Positions 55,173 through 64,000 of a stretch of 64,000 nucleotides of DNA are shown here, piece after piece. Below the pieces are notes generated by a model. The model worked only from the letters and a program-made list of their open reading frames with translations. It did no database searches and had not been told where the DNA came from. The translations under genes and the position numbers were made by a program. The number at the start of each line of letters is the position of its first letter. Position 1 is the first letter of the stretch. Source of the stretch: Micrasema longulum (Eukaryota > Arthropoda > Insecta > Trichoptera > Brachycentridae); contig JAGVSM010001301.1 in assembly GCA_022494885.1 (NCBI GenBank), forward strand, positions 1 to 64,000. The letters are read 5' to 3'.

Positions 55173-55178
55173 GTAAAC
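55173..55178 (+). promoter_or_regulatory. Splice donor of the receptor exon
   Basis: GTAAAC follows CAG at a codon boundary. Beyond it the frame soon meets AT-rich sequence and stops. Confidence 0.78.
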
Positions 55179-55212
55179 AAAAATCAAATTCGTAAATATC
55201 AGATGTTTTTTT

Positions 55213-55690
55213 GATATTTTATTTTATTCAACAAATTTACGGACAATGTCCAATTTAAACAAATCATTCAACGAAAAACAATAATAATACAGTAACAAAT
55301 AATAGAAGCAATACAACGAAGAAAAGCAGAGACAAGCTCATACATTAGACAGGCATTATGGAATCCAGGTTAATTCTTCAAATATACAGTCTATTTATTG
55401 GGAATATTTCTTTAGTATATTTGTAAAAAAACTCAATTTAAAATCAAAATAATTTAGATCTTGATTTTCATTTACAAATCTTATCATTCTCGGTAGAGGT
55501 GCATAGAAACCATAATTAGTCTTAAGATGACCGAGGAACAAATTTCATTATTTCTGAGTCTACGTGAATGAACATGAAGGGATATTTATTGGAGAATAGT
55601 CAGGATATCAAATAAGCCATTGAGTATTTTGTTAAACAGTATGACAATAAGTCATAATTAAAGATAATGGACAAAACATAAAAAATTATA
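55213..55690 (-). pseudogene. LINE-H-like 3' end inside the receptor intron
   Basis: On the minus strand: LFNKILNGLFDILTILQ (about 55660-55600), then ISLHVHSRRLRNNEIC and, in another frame, TNYGFYAPLPRMIRFVNENQ, then DLNYFDFKLSFFTNILKKYS and a stop at about 55405. This is the same C-terminal layout as LINE-H at 40440 (KI.NG.ID, F.V..R.LRN, T.YG...P..R). The UTR ends in a TTTTATTTTATTCAACAAAT tract at about 55218. It is antisense to the receptor and ends only some 40 bp from its donor site. Confidence 0.7.
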
Positions 55691-55997
55691 ACAAAAACAC
55701 AGTGAGATTTTCTTTCAACTATTTTGTCAGAAGGGTTGTTTAATTCATATTTTGGAAAAATTTCAAAGCGCCATTTTTGTAAAAAGCATTATTTAAAAAT
55801 GGACCTTTTCATGTTCTTAAATATGTTCTCTGAATAATTTAGCAATAAGAACTGGATAGCAACATGTCTTGATTCAGATCGCATTAACGGTTGGAATTCT
55901 AGATCATTTAGATATCCTCAACAACTTTTTTTCTAAACAAGTAAGACATTGAATATCATGCCATGAATATTGACAGAATTTTAAAATTTAAAAATAA
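55691..55997. other. No recognised feature
   Basis: AT-rich, inferred intron. Confidence 0.4.
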
Positions 55998-56225
55998 ACA
56001 TTATCATAATCAGTCCCCTTTTCGCACCAAGTGGTGCATAGGGCACTGCGTTTGTAAGTTATATGCCACGTATGTCGATAATTCGTTACATGAACCTAAG
56101 GTGATTATTCCTACGCCTGTCCGGGAACAAAGAAATTTTGCAGATTAAACAACCTAAAGAACCAAAATTTCACTTCCACTCTGCCAGGAACCGAACTCAA
56201 GCCAACTACTACACAGCAAAGCGGA
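55998..56225 (-). mobile_element. SINE-A copy, diverged
   Basis: Complement of the tail and body (ATCATAATCAGTCCCCTTTT, CAAGTGGTGCATAGGGCACT, CCTAAGGTGATTATTCCTAC) with a degraded head (CTGCCAGGAACCGAACTCAA). An older copy than 49858. Confidence 0.75.
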
Positions 56226-56616
56226 GTAATCTTCACATCAACCAGAGCCCTGGACGAATGTTTTCGAGATGGCTACTCTAAGCCGAAAATACTGAAAAAA
56301 GAAACAAGGTTTATATTTACGTCAAACGGATATTTATTTATTTGTTTACTTCAAAAAACAATGTTCTTTTTAATTTACTCCAATGAAAATTTTTATTAAG
56401 TTAAAACGTTTAAAATATGTAAGGACCGTGTAGAATGTTTCGGCTTTTGCCTGTTTTAAAAGCTTCTCCGCATATATTCATGCGGAGAAGCTTTTAAATT
56501 TTAAATTTTAAAATTGTTCATCATTATGACACACATCAATATACAAAATACAAAATAAAAGTTGAATTATTAAATACATGTCAACAATATATTACAGGTA
56601 TTTTTTTGGGTGAATC
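56226..56616. repeat. Non-coding, with a perfect 19-bp hairpin
   Basis: The stem 56455-56473 pairs without mismatch with 56480-56498 (core AAAAGCTTCTCCGCAT) around the 6-nt loop ATATTC. No T-run or gene end nearby explains it. The rest is AT-rich with no match in the window. Confidence 0.55.
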
Positions 56617-56800
56617 AAGTTGTGATCCCGTGGCTAGTGTTGCGAGCTCACGGGTCAGAGATCCGAGGTTCGAACCCCACTTTACCCTAACTTGATTTCC
56701 ATTTTCTAATAGTGAGTTATTTACGAATCGTTAAAAATGGCAACAAAAATGAAAATATTTAGGTAAACTATAAGAAAGCAAATACTTGTCTTTAATTTTT
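56617..56800 (+). mobile_element. SINE-B copy 7
   Basis: GAATCAAGTTGTGATCCCGT, GGGTCAGAGATCCGAGG and B box GGTTCGAACCCC, then body TAGTGAGTTATTTACGAATC and A-rich tail. It is of the GATCCGAGG subtype. Confidence 0.87.
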
Positions 56801-56854
56801 TTTTAAAATTAGAATGAAATAATGTGAAATGTTTTTTTAAAACACTGTTCTTAC

Positions 56855-57122
56855 ACTAGAATATTTCATAGTCCCTGGACTGGTACCTGGAGCGTAAGAC
56901 TGATCATCTTATCTTCATGAAACATAAATAATCAAAATATGCTGCAATTAGTGCATCAATTCGGTGCCCTATTAAGTGTGGAAAGGAAATGATGAAGAAT
57001 ACGGTTTTATTTAATAAGCCATTGTGCCAAATTATGGTAATGCAAAATTTGGATCTAAAATAGGAGCACAAATGCAGTGCCCTATGCACTAATGGGTGCG
57101 GATTAGGAAACGATGATGATGA
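56855..57122 (+). mobile_element. SINE-A: headless copy and a second tail fragment
   Basis: 56855-57000 starts at AATATTTCATAGTCCCTGG, runs through GTAAGACTGATCATCTTATC and ends GAAATGATGAAG. 57068-57122 repeats only the last part (TGCAGTGCCCTATGCACTAA, GGAAACGATGATGATGAT). Both are 5'-truncated and in tandem. Confidence 0.75.
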
Positions 57123-57392
57123 TCAAAGTAAAGGAAAAAAGTAAGAGCAAAACATTTGAAATTCTGTCCAGACAGTCTGGATATTATAACGACAATGTAG
57201 AGCTTTCAAAGCACGTTTTCTCAATTTCTTTCATAAATAGACAAAGTGATAATATTTCTGAAAACGAAGGACAATGATCTTGAAAAATATAATAAACTTT
57301 TTGTTTCCACGGTCATTTGGATGCTGATAACTTTACAGTACTTTGCAAAACGTAATGAGGCATAAGAACTTAAAAAAAACATAAAAAATATT
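57123..57392. other. No recognised feature
   Basis: AT-rich spacer. Confidence 0.35.
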
Positions 57393-57701
57393 ATGTTAAT
57401 AAATATTTGTAGATAACCACTTACTAACTTTTCTTCGGCTATCAGTTTCGAAACGTACCCGTCTCTTCATCAGTACACTAATTACACTAATATGCAAATC
57501 CTACATCACATTTTTCCCTTAGTAGATCCACAAAAATATAAAACCCACTTGCTGATAGGACGCACACTACTAAATGCTAACACCTACGTTCACTGATTAT
57601 AACAAAAAAAATCGTCTTAGAGAAGTAATACTTTAAAAAAGAGGAGGGGAGGAAGAGCGGAGTATAAAGTAGGCATAGAAAAGCCGGTAAGTGGTTTTAT
57701 A
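57393..57701 (-). mobile_element. Repeat J copy 2 with hammerhead-like core
   Basis: Most of one arm of repeat J (ACCACTTACTAACTTTTC, CGAAACGTACCCGTCTCTTC, ATGCAAATCCTACATCAC) plus about 35 bp of the opposite end (AGGCATAGAAAAGCCGGTAA, GTGGTTTTATA). On the minus strand it contains CTGATGA (57473-57467), an A, GAGAC, the loop GGGTAC, GTTTC and GAAA (57449-57446). This is the conserved arrangement of a hammerhead ribozyme core, except for one extra A. Stem III, stem I and the cleavage site are not established. No coding. Confidence 0.55.
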
Positions 57702-57704
57702 ATG

Positions 57705-58185
57705 ATACTAACTTTTGCCCGCGGCCTCGTTCGCATGGTATAAGGGAGAAGTTAGTTAAGTTATTAATTAATTTCGTCTTTATAAATAAGATTTTTTCCG
57801 AAGGAATAATATTTTTTTAGAGAAAAAAGTAGCTTGTTTCGATTTCCGGTCCTCCCATAATCTTACAACAAAACCAAAACGAAAAGCCAAACCAAACTAA
57901 CCAAAGATAAATCAAATCAATTAGAGACATTTAAAGAATTCATTTAAAATTGATTCTGTTTGACATCCCACCTAACCGCCTACTCATATTCAAATTACGT
58001 TGCTAGTTCTGATATATGTTTTTTTTAATGCGGGATAAAAAATAAGTACCCTATTTTACTTTTCATCTCTGCGGTTATCCCTGAGCAAAAAATATGTCAA
58101 TCGGTCCCCCCGTTGAGACGTGAAGGAAAAACAAACAAACAAACAAACACACTTTCGCATTTAGAATATTAGGTGGATTTATTAA
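57705..58185 (+). mobile_element. Arthropod-type short retroposon with (CAAA)n tail
   Basis: The head ACTAACTTTTGCCCGCGGCC and TCGTTCGCATGG, a diverged body ending in CAATCGGTCCCCCCGTTGAG, ACGTGAAGG, a GAAAAACAAACAAACAAACA tail and a TTAGAATATTAGGTGGAT flank. This structure (CCCGCGGC start, ATCGGTCCAG.GGTT...CGTGAA.G then CAAACAAA tail) is common for RTE-related short elements in arthropod genomes. There is no ORF, so it is non-autonomous or truncated. Confidence 0.7.
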
Positions 58186-58435
58186 AATGTTCGAAGACAA
58201 GGTCAACGTATTAAATATTAAGAACATATATTTTTTAGTAATTAAAATCAATATTTTTAAAGACCATGATGAATGATTTTAGAGAAAGAAATAAAGAACG
58301 CTGTAATTTATTTAACGTTTTGTATAAATATCTTCAAACCAAAAAATACGATAATTTATTGTGTTTTCATGTATGTAAATCAACAACATAAAATGAATCA
58401 AAAAATTTTATCCGTGTTCAAAAGTCTTCAAAATG
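58186..58435. other. No recognised feature
   Basis: AT-rich spacer. Confidence 0.35.
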
Positions 58436-58590
58436 TTCTTCAGACATAATTTAAACAGATATTTTGTGGGAAGTCTTCAACAGTGAATAGGATATGATTC
58501 CACAGTTGACCGGCGCTGATGGTGTATTTGAATTTGTAAAGAATGAAGAGATATGGATGGATAAAAAACAGGAATATGAAACTCATAAAA
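58436..58590 (-). pseudogene. LINE-F C-terminal fragment
   Basis: Plus-strand GTTCTTCAGACATAATTTAA, GAATAGGATATGATTCCACA and TGACCGGCGCTGATGG correspond to the reversed LINE-F RT tail seen at 6100-6250 (LWN..P region). Stops and changes are many. Confidence 0.5.
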
Positions 58591-58617
58591 ATAAAATTTC
58601 TTTACTGTAACTTTTAT

Positions 58618-58960
58618 AATTAGTGGCGCTACAGCCCGTTGTGGGCTGCAGTCTCTCCCAAAATATGTCTCTATTCCTCCCTGCGGCTCTTCTCCAGTGC
58701 ATCATGCCAATTGCTCTCATGTTACTTCCCACATCATCCAGCCATCTCAATCCTGGTCCGCCTCTGCTTCGTGTGCCTTCCTTCAGATAATCTTAATGGG
58801 GGTAGGATTTTCATTCATTCTGTGCATATGGCCCAACTATTGTAACCTTCCTATTTTTGAAATTATACAATGTTGGACTCCCCATACAGTGCCTTGAATT
58901 TGTGATTTAACCGTCTCCTCCACACTCCATTTCAGTTGACAGCACCAAATATCTTCCTTA
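58618..58960 (-). pseudogene. LINE RT C-terminal tail
   Basis: Minus strand: EGTRSRGGPGLRWLDDVGSN, then MRAIGMMHWRRAAGRNRDIF and WERLQPTTGCSAT. It matches the (R.RGRP..RWLDDV..DL...G...WR..A.DR..WR......LQGL.R) terminus of non-LTR polyproteins, including the end that yields TAGTGGCGCTACAGCCC on the plus strand. Frames upstream (to 58960) are shifted. The two plus-strand frames here are shadows. Confidence 0.8.
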
Positions 58961-60022
58961 ATATATTTTTTTCATATGCTAATACAATATTTTCATCTCT
59001 TTAGGTCATCACCTAGCATTTGGCTCCACATGCATAGAACGGTCTGAAGAGTTTTGCTAAAAGATATTATATTTTTTTCTAGAGAGTAATTTGGATCCCA
59101 GATGTTTAAACAAACCACAATAACATCTGCCATGCTGTAAAATGCTTAATATGTTCTCTAATATTTTGGTTTAACTAATGTATATTTTCTTCATCTTACA
59201 ATTTAAAGAACCATGATTAAGTACTGTTTTAAAAGATAAATTTTTAACATTAAAACTCATTTTGATTTAATTTGCTGCAAAAAGTCATAAATATCACAAT
59301 CAATTTATAAAGTACGGCTGATGCTACTGAAAAGGTTGTCAGAGGGATGATCAACTTAACTACTTCATATCGGGAGGAATCCCCATAGGTTTCCTCGCAC
59401 CCCCTTTATAACCCATTAACTCCTGTCGTCATAACCAATATTCATTAAATAATTATGTAATTATAAATAAAATATCGGTTGCGTCTCTGACTTTAGCAAT
59501 GTTGAAGACAGAATTTATTACAAAATGAATATTACAACCCACTCAAGTTAGGAGTATTTCTATTTAATTTTTTAAAGTTTTTTTTTTATTTACATTAATA
59601 TAATTTTTTACACTTTTAGCATTATATTTTTTTTACAATAACTAAAATTCTACCAAGCCACTTTTTGTGGCTTGTTGGGAATGTATTTATATTTAATTTG
59701 TGGAGACTAAATTGGGAGGTGGGTTCTGGCAAAATGAATGTTCGAGACGTAAAAAGAAACCAAAACTCCGGAGTGTTTTCGACTTGATGGCTTCTCCCGG
59801 GTGAAAATCCCGAAAAAGTCTACTCGATATTCTTAAAAATGGGAAAAAATCGTGTATGTACGTCGGTCATTTCGTGAAACTTAAGCTTGTTTTACAAAAA
59901 TGGTTCATTTTGTGCAAAATCTTGTTCAGGTTCTTGTATAATAATTACTATGCCAAATCTTGTCATATTATTTGCTGGATACGGGACGGTTTCTAAGATT
60001 GTAAGCATGCGTAATACGTATG
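58961..60022. other. No gene recognised
   Basis: AT-rich. No open frame of interest and no repeat shared with the rest of the window. Confidence 0.45.
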
Positions 60023-60774
60023 GTATCCGGCATTATATATCGTTTGTCGGCACTTAAAAAGAGACTGTCAACCATTTCGGCTAACTTGACATTGTAGAGC
60101 GTCGTCTCTGTCGCACGATAACGGTACTAGTCAGAGCAGGGCTGTTAAATTTTTTATACTTTTAATATATTTTTTTAAATACCCCTTCTGGATATGTATT
60201 TTTTATTATTGGTATATAAGAAACTTTTAGTTTATAAAAAAAAACATGAGCACATGTGCCTTACACAGGTCTTTGTCATGACTCATGAGTCGTCAGCTAC
60301 AAAAATGCTTACAGTTATTTAATTATTGAAACTAAAAATAATTTTATTTAAACTAATTTGTAATGCAAATGTCGATTTGTTTTCATTGTTTTTATTTAAT
60401 TAAATTATACAATTACACATGAATGTATGAAATTATTATACCTACATCAAAATAAGCATAACTAATAAATACGAAAACGGTACCAAAAAATATAGGTTGG
60501 CTTTTATAACAAAATATTTATGAACGTAATAAACAATTTCGCGTGACTAAGCGTATAAAGGTTGTCTTATTTTAAAATAAGTTATTATAAATGCCGCAAA
60601 CAAACTATTTCACCAAAAAATAATATATTTAAAAATGACCTGACCGTGCTTAAATAACAAATACTGACGGACATTACACGTGACACGTGTGTGAGAAAGA
60701 CGAAGCTCAACAAAGCCGAATATAGCCGAAGGTCTCTTTCTAAATGTCGACGTACGATATATAATGCCGGGTAC
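60023..60774. mobile_element. Inverted-repeat element with arms of about 115 bp
   Basis: The left arm GTATCCGGCATTATATATCG (60023), AAAAAGAGACTG, TTTCGGCTAACTTG and GCGTCGTCTCTGTCGCAC is complementary, with mismatches, to the right arm (60660-60774: GTGTGAGAAAGACGAAGCTC, AGCCGAAGGTCTCTTTCT, CGATATATAATGCCGGGTAC). The core of about 520 bp is non-coding and AT-rich. Long arms and no ORF fit a non-autonomous foldback-type or MITE-type DNA element. The minus-strand frame at 60610-60891 spans its edge and is not a gene. Confidence 0.6.
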
Positions 60775-60845
60775 TGTAATTGTTATAACATGACAGATAA
60801 TTAACAGTTTTACATTTGAAAACACTTTTAACGATTTTTTAGTTG

Positions 60846-60990
60846 AATTGAGTTGTGATCCCGTGGCTAGTGTTTCGGACTCACGGCTCAAAGGTCCGTG
60901 GTTCGAATTCCACTCTACCTCAACTTGATTCTCATTTTGTAATAGTGAGTTATTTACAACTCGTTAAAAATAGCCCTCAAAATAATAACA
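60846..60990 (+). mobile_element. SINE-B copy 8, 3'-shortened
   Basis: GAGTTGTGATCCCGTGGCTA, ACGGCTCAAAGGTCCGTGG, B box GGTTCGAATTCC, body TAGTGAGTTATTTACAACTC; the tail is replaced by an AATAATAACAACAATAA run. Confidence 0.85.
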
Positions 60991-61884
60991 ACAATAAATA
61001 AAGCGACAGAAGCAACAACAATAATATTCGTTCATAGTTGAAGTTGACAGTTAATATTATCACAGGCGAGAGGTTTTTTGTTAAAAATAGAACGTGTTCC
61101 TTTTTTTTTTCTCCTAATTTGATAATAGATTTTACCCAATTTGTGTATTATACTACTTGATATTCGATGAATCAAATCTTGCACAAAATTCCGGAAAACG
61201 AATTCAAAGGAAAACTATTGATATTAAACTCGAAAAAACAAAACATTGTGTTCAAATTTAAACTTTATTTGATTCATTGTAAAATTGTTTCGGGATACAG
61301 AATATTACTGTATCTTGCTTGTAAGTAAGTACAGTTGTAAATACCATCAAATCCAGATAAAATAAAAACAAGCAGCAAACGAGTGCAGCTCTTAAAGGGT
61401 TGAATAATCGACGAAATGTCGCCGTTAGCTCTCCACCTGAGCTTTCAGGGAATATTGTCTCAAGTAAGGAGCTTTACGCTTTATACTTTATACCCACTTG
61501 AACTAAAAGCTCCAAAGCTTAACTGATTATAGCATAGCCCTGAAGATGAAATGCAAATTAATGAAGTTCTGTACGTTGAAATTGAATACAATTGCGCCTT
61601 TACGCAAAAAAATATTTTGTGTATAAATTTATAATAATTCTGAGTTAGTGCACTTATTTGATAATCATATTTTGTCGAAACATATTTATATATTGTATGA
61701 TGGCTTCCTTTACTAGTATTCAAGTAATTACTGTGTATTGTACTGAACTGTTGGATTAGTCAAGGCAAACGTCACATAAAATTGTTCTCAATATTAAAAG
61801 ATAGAAAACCACTGAAAACCTAATTTAGCACCACAAGTTAGAACAAACAACTTTTTTCATGACTTAAGTTGTAGGTTGGCAGAC
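60991..61884. other. No gene recognised
   Basis: AT-rich. The minus-strand frame 61481-61723 has no family features. CCTGAAGATGAAATGC near 61540 only faintly recalls Penelope-type ends. Confidence 0.4.
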
Positions 61885-61935
61885 TTATTACCAAATGGCA
61901 ATTTCTTCCAACCGACCAATAAAATACCACTGTAA
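61885..61935 (-). repeat. LINE-F 3' UTR scrap
   Basis: ACCAAATGGCAATTTCTTCC followed by AACCGACCAATAAAATACC is the reversed LINE-F UTR end seen at 5875 and 19265. Confidence 0.5.
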
Positions 61936-62009
61936 TTTATATCATTTTAGTTTCAGAGCGTTTCTACCAAAAAAGGAGACAAAAACAGGAATAAAAATAA
62001 TTGTATACT

Positions 62010-62293
62010 CTCTCTCTCTCTTCAATCCGTGTCTCTTATCTGAGGATGGTTATTACGCCTGACTCCAGGCATGGCCAGTCTGTGGACAGTCTCCCTCCAT
62101 CTGCAACGGTCTTGTGCTCTTCTAAAGGCATTCGTCAGTGGTAATTCAGTAACTATGTCGCTCCATCTTGTCGGTTGACGTCCACGTGACTTTGCCCCCT
62201 CGACACCTCCCGGGAGAATAGTTTTCTCCAAACTATCAGAGTTCTTCCTGGAAATATGTCTAAAGAGCTGCAAGATTCTTTTCTCGCACATAG
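62010..62293 (-). pseudogene. LINE-N C-terminal tail, part 2
   Basis: Minus-strand frame 62291-62025: CEKRILQLFRHISRKNSDSL, then EKTILPGGVEGAKSRGRQPT, RWSDIVTELPL and AFRRAQDRCRWRETVHRLAM to a stop. It is the (R...FFGH..R...D.LEK.I..G.VEG.RSRGR.PTRWSD.......L..A...A.DR..WR) end of endonuclease-RT LINEs. The 3' side carries a CTCTCTCTCTC microsatellite at 62012. Its upstream part continues at 62495-62770 beyond a SINE insertion. Confidence 0.85.
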
Positions 62294-62476
62294 ATCGGGT
62301 TGTGGTCCTGTGACTAGAGTCTCGGACTCACGGACCGAAGGTCCGTGGTTCGAATCCCCCTCTACCCCAACATGATTCCATTTTCTAATAGTGAGTTATT
62401 TACAACTCGTTGAAAATGGCCCTCAAAATTAAATATTTGGGTAAATCATAAGAACGCAAATATTTCTTTAAAAAAA
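62294..62476 (+). mobile_element. SINE-B copy 9, nested in LINE-N
   Basis: Full head GATCGGGTTGTGGTCCTGTG, B box GGTTCGAATCC, complete body and an A13 run. One of the best preserved copies. It divides a LINE-N coding tail. Confidence 0.9.
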
Positions 62477-62494
62477 AAAAAATTTATTTTTTCT

Positions 62495-62770
62495 ATGTTC
62501 AGTTCCTGGAGTATGGATGCATTCGTATGTCTGGCCGTCCACGGAATCCGCAGCATTCGCTGCTAACACCACATTTCGAAAGCTTCAATTTTTTCTTTTC
62601 AGATTACTTCAGAGTCCAGCACTCTCCACCGGACATGAACACTTGAACACTGAGAAAATCAAGGCCTTCACCAGTCTCTTTTCAGTGTTGATGGTTACGC
62701 TACAATTCTTCCAAATCTTCACCAGCCGACTCATAGCACTTTTGGCAATACTGTAGGGTCCATAGTCCAT
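62495..62770 (-). pseudogene. LINE-N C-terminal region, part 1
   Basis: Minus strand: YSIAKSAMSRLVKIWKNCSV, then TINTEKRLVKALIFSVF and, after small frameshifts, KIEAFEMWC, RMLRIPWTARHTNASIL. This is the (RI..AKSAM..L..IWKD..I...TK.RLV..LIFSVFLYG, then R.DAFEMWCWRRMLRIPWT..RTN..IL) portion that directly precedes part 2. The YG.E.W.L residues are lost. Non-functional. Confidence 0.8.
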
Positions 62771-62892
62771 AGTCAATGACACACACGTATTAAATTAGTT
62801 CACCTGAAGTAGACTAATGACTGACGATGCAATGTCATCATTTTTTATTGAATCCAGTACAACTTAAATTACAACTCTAGCAATATGGCACA
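62771..62892. other. No recognised feature
   Basis: Short spacer between LINE-N and the GC-richer stretch. Confidence 0.35.
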
Positions 62893-63490
62893 TAAAGACG
62901 GGATCGTCGCCCTACAGTACATTCAAATCATCCCTACTATGAAGAAATGAACTACAAAGGAAGATGGTCTATAAAGAGACCACAGGACGCAGCCAACATC
63001 AGTCAGTCAGTTCAGTTAACGTCAGACCAGCTCGACGACATCACACAGTTCCAGCATGTAGTTCAAGTGCAGTCTCGTCAACCTATCATCTCCATTACTC
63101 ACGCGCTCCTCAACAAAGTGTTATTTATTCAACATGCAATAAATACACGCATCAAAACTACAACAACGTCTCTTCCGTCCACCACCAACTGGGACATAAT
63201 TACCACACCTCAACAACATATTCCTACAGTGGTGACCCCGACGTCCCCCGCAGGGATACCATGATGGTATCCAACGGGACCCTAAACTCAACGGTGCAGA
63301 AGCCTTCTTTAAACAACGCGTTTGGAAACACCGAACTCTACGCCGCATCTACGAAGTATCTAGTTGGACGACAGAAGACAACATGCAAAACGCGAATCTC
63401 ACACAACTACGCCGATTACGTTCATCTTCTCAAATCTCCCCTAGTTTCACTGATTCCGCTCAACTGCAACGAACACGCTCAACTACACTG
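62893..63490 (+). other. GC-richer stretch with overlapping open frames, unrecognised
   Basis: Two plus-strand frames are open. One begins after a stop at 62893-62895 and reads to 63264 (HPYYEEMNYKGRWSIKRPQD ...). The other runs 62964-63491 (175 codons, with many Ser, Thr, His, Tyr and Asn). Base composition is clearly richer in G and C than the flanks, as in the receptor exon. Neither product is recognised. A short-lived host exon, a frameshifted pseudogene or an unknown element ORF are all possible. There is no clear start context or splice sites. Confidence 0.35.
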
Positions 63491-63599
63491 AACTCGCTCC
63501 TCTACGCTTAATCCTACAATACCAATACGTCGCCGTATTTCACTTACACACCCAACACCATCGCTGATGAGAGAACCTAGATAAATGAAATTGTTGACT

Positions 63600-63870
63600 C
63601 CTTCTTAGTTGCGCATTAAGGAATTGTATACAAATCACCTTAAATCAATACTAGGACTCAATGGTAAAAAGGAATAAAAAGAAAAAAACAAAAGGAGGAT
63701 GAATTTAGGAAGAAAAAAAAGATATTTCTTTAGACGTGATTTAAATAAAGATACTGTAGTGACATATTTTATATTGGATGGGAGATGATTCCATAGTCGA
63801 GCCGCATGGACACCATATGATTTAGAGAAGAAAGAGGAATTAAACGCAGTTCTGCAGAAAGCATCCACCC
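63600..63870 (-). pseudogene. LINE-F C-terminus, copy 6
   Basis: Minus-strand frame 63868-63638: CRTAFNSSFFSKSYGVHAAR, then LWNHLPSNIKYVTTVSLFKS and RLKKYLFFLPKF. This is a clean example of the (F..S.F..S....A.RLWN.LPS.I.....SL..FK.RLK..LF) RT terminus. It is followed by the purine-rich UTR of LINE-F. Upstream coding is lost at about 63870. Confidence 0.78.
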
Positions 63871-64000
63871 ATAGAAAAATGAAACAGATAATTTTATTTT
63901 ATTGAAATAGACGGCACTTAGTACCTTTTACATATTAGTTACAAATACAGTTAAATATACATACATGTAAGTATAATTTTACGTAGTACAGAGCATTTCA
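63871..64000. other. Window end, nothing firm
   Basis: TTTTATTTTATTGAAATAGACGGC may be the reversed tail of another LINE entering from the right, but it is cut by the window edge. Confidence 0.3.

Noticed and set aside
54924..55195. Four other frames over the receptor exon, on both strands
   Set aside because: The GC-rich exon creates open shadows. Only the frame with TM3/TM4, C8, ERC and W58 has membrane character and agrees with the splice sites.
1..64000. A prokaryote-type gene cluster, defence system or biosynthetic operon
   Set aside because: No long ORFs, operon spacing or ribosome-binding signals. All long frames are retroelement remnants or shadows.

Overview
The window looks like intergenic and intronic DNA from a large, AT-rich, repeat-loaded animal genome, most probably an insect. 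The grounds are spliceosomal intron borders, a mixture of non-LTR retrotransposons (LINEs), Penelope-like and mariner-like remnants, and three tRNA-derived SINE families. No order can be assigned from sequence alone. There is no bacterial gene organisation, no rRNA gene and no convincing free-standing tRNA gene; the tRNA-like boxes all belong to SINEs.

Host coding content is very low. The only clear host coding sequence is one internal exon (54916-55172, + strand) of a rhodopsin-family (class A) peptide-type G-protein-coupled receptor. It covers TM3, the second intracellular loop, TM4 and the start of the second extracellular loop. It is GC-rich, has a good acceptor and donor, and no other receptor exon is recognisable, so it sits between long introns. 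A second GC-richer stretch with overlapping open frames (62893-63490) is unrecognised.

The rest is repeats. Labels used below: LINE-F, LINE-G, LINE-H and LINE-K are reverse-transcriptase elements seen as 5'-truncated C-terminal and 3'-UTR ends; LINE-N is an endonuclease-RT (RTE/CR1-like) type; LINE-E is a retroelement end known only from non-coding sequence. SINE-A (about 270 bp, ATG-repeat tail), SINE-B (about 190 bp, poly-A tail) and SINE-C (about 180 bp) all carry A and B box-like promoter segments. Repeat D is a non-coding family of about 300-630 bp with internal inverted repeats. Repeat J is a large palindrome with Penelope-like and hammerhead-like motifs. There are also inverted-repeat elements at 2526, 29650, 39306, 47676 and 60023, and a mariner-like transposase remnant at 34716-36414.

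Layout. 0-10 kb: LINE ends, one MITE and a diverged tandem dimer. 10-20 kb: SINE-B copies, two repeat D copies with direct flanking duplications, and several LINE ends. 20-32 kb: LINE ends, hairpins, repeat D and a TIR element. 32-38 kb: repeat D carrying a nested SINE, a mariner remnant carrying a nested LINE-F, and the best LINE-G copy. 38-50 kb: SINE-A, LINE-H, the repeat J palindrome carrying a nested LINE-G end, and further repeat D. 50-64 kb: SINE-A/B, a Penelope-like endonuclease fragment, the receptor exon with a LINE in its downstream intron, a second repeat J, an arthropod-type RTE/SINE repeat, a long-armed inverted-repeat element, LINE-N split by SINE-B, and LINE-F.

Nearly all LINE ORFs are broken, so most mobile DNA here is inactive. 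The most unusual observations are repeat D (non-coding, foldback-like, with 10-16 bp flanking duplications) and repeat J (long palindrome with a hammerhead-like core).
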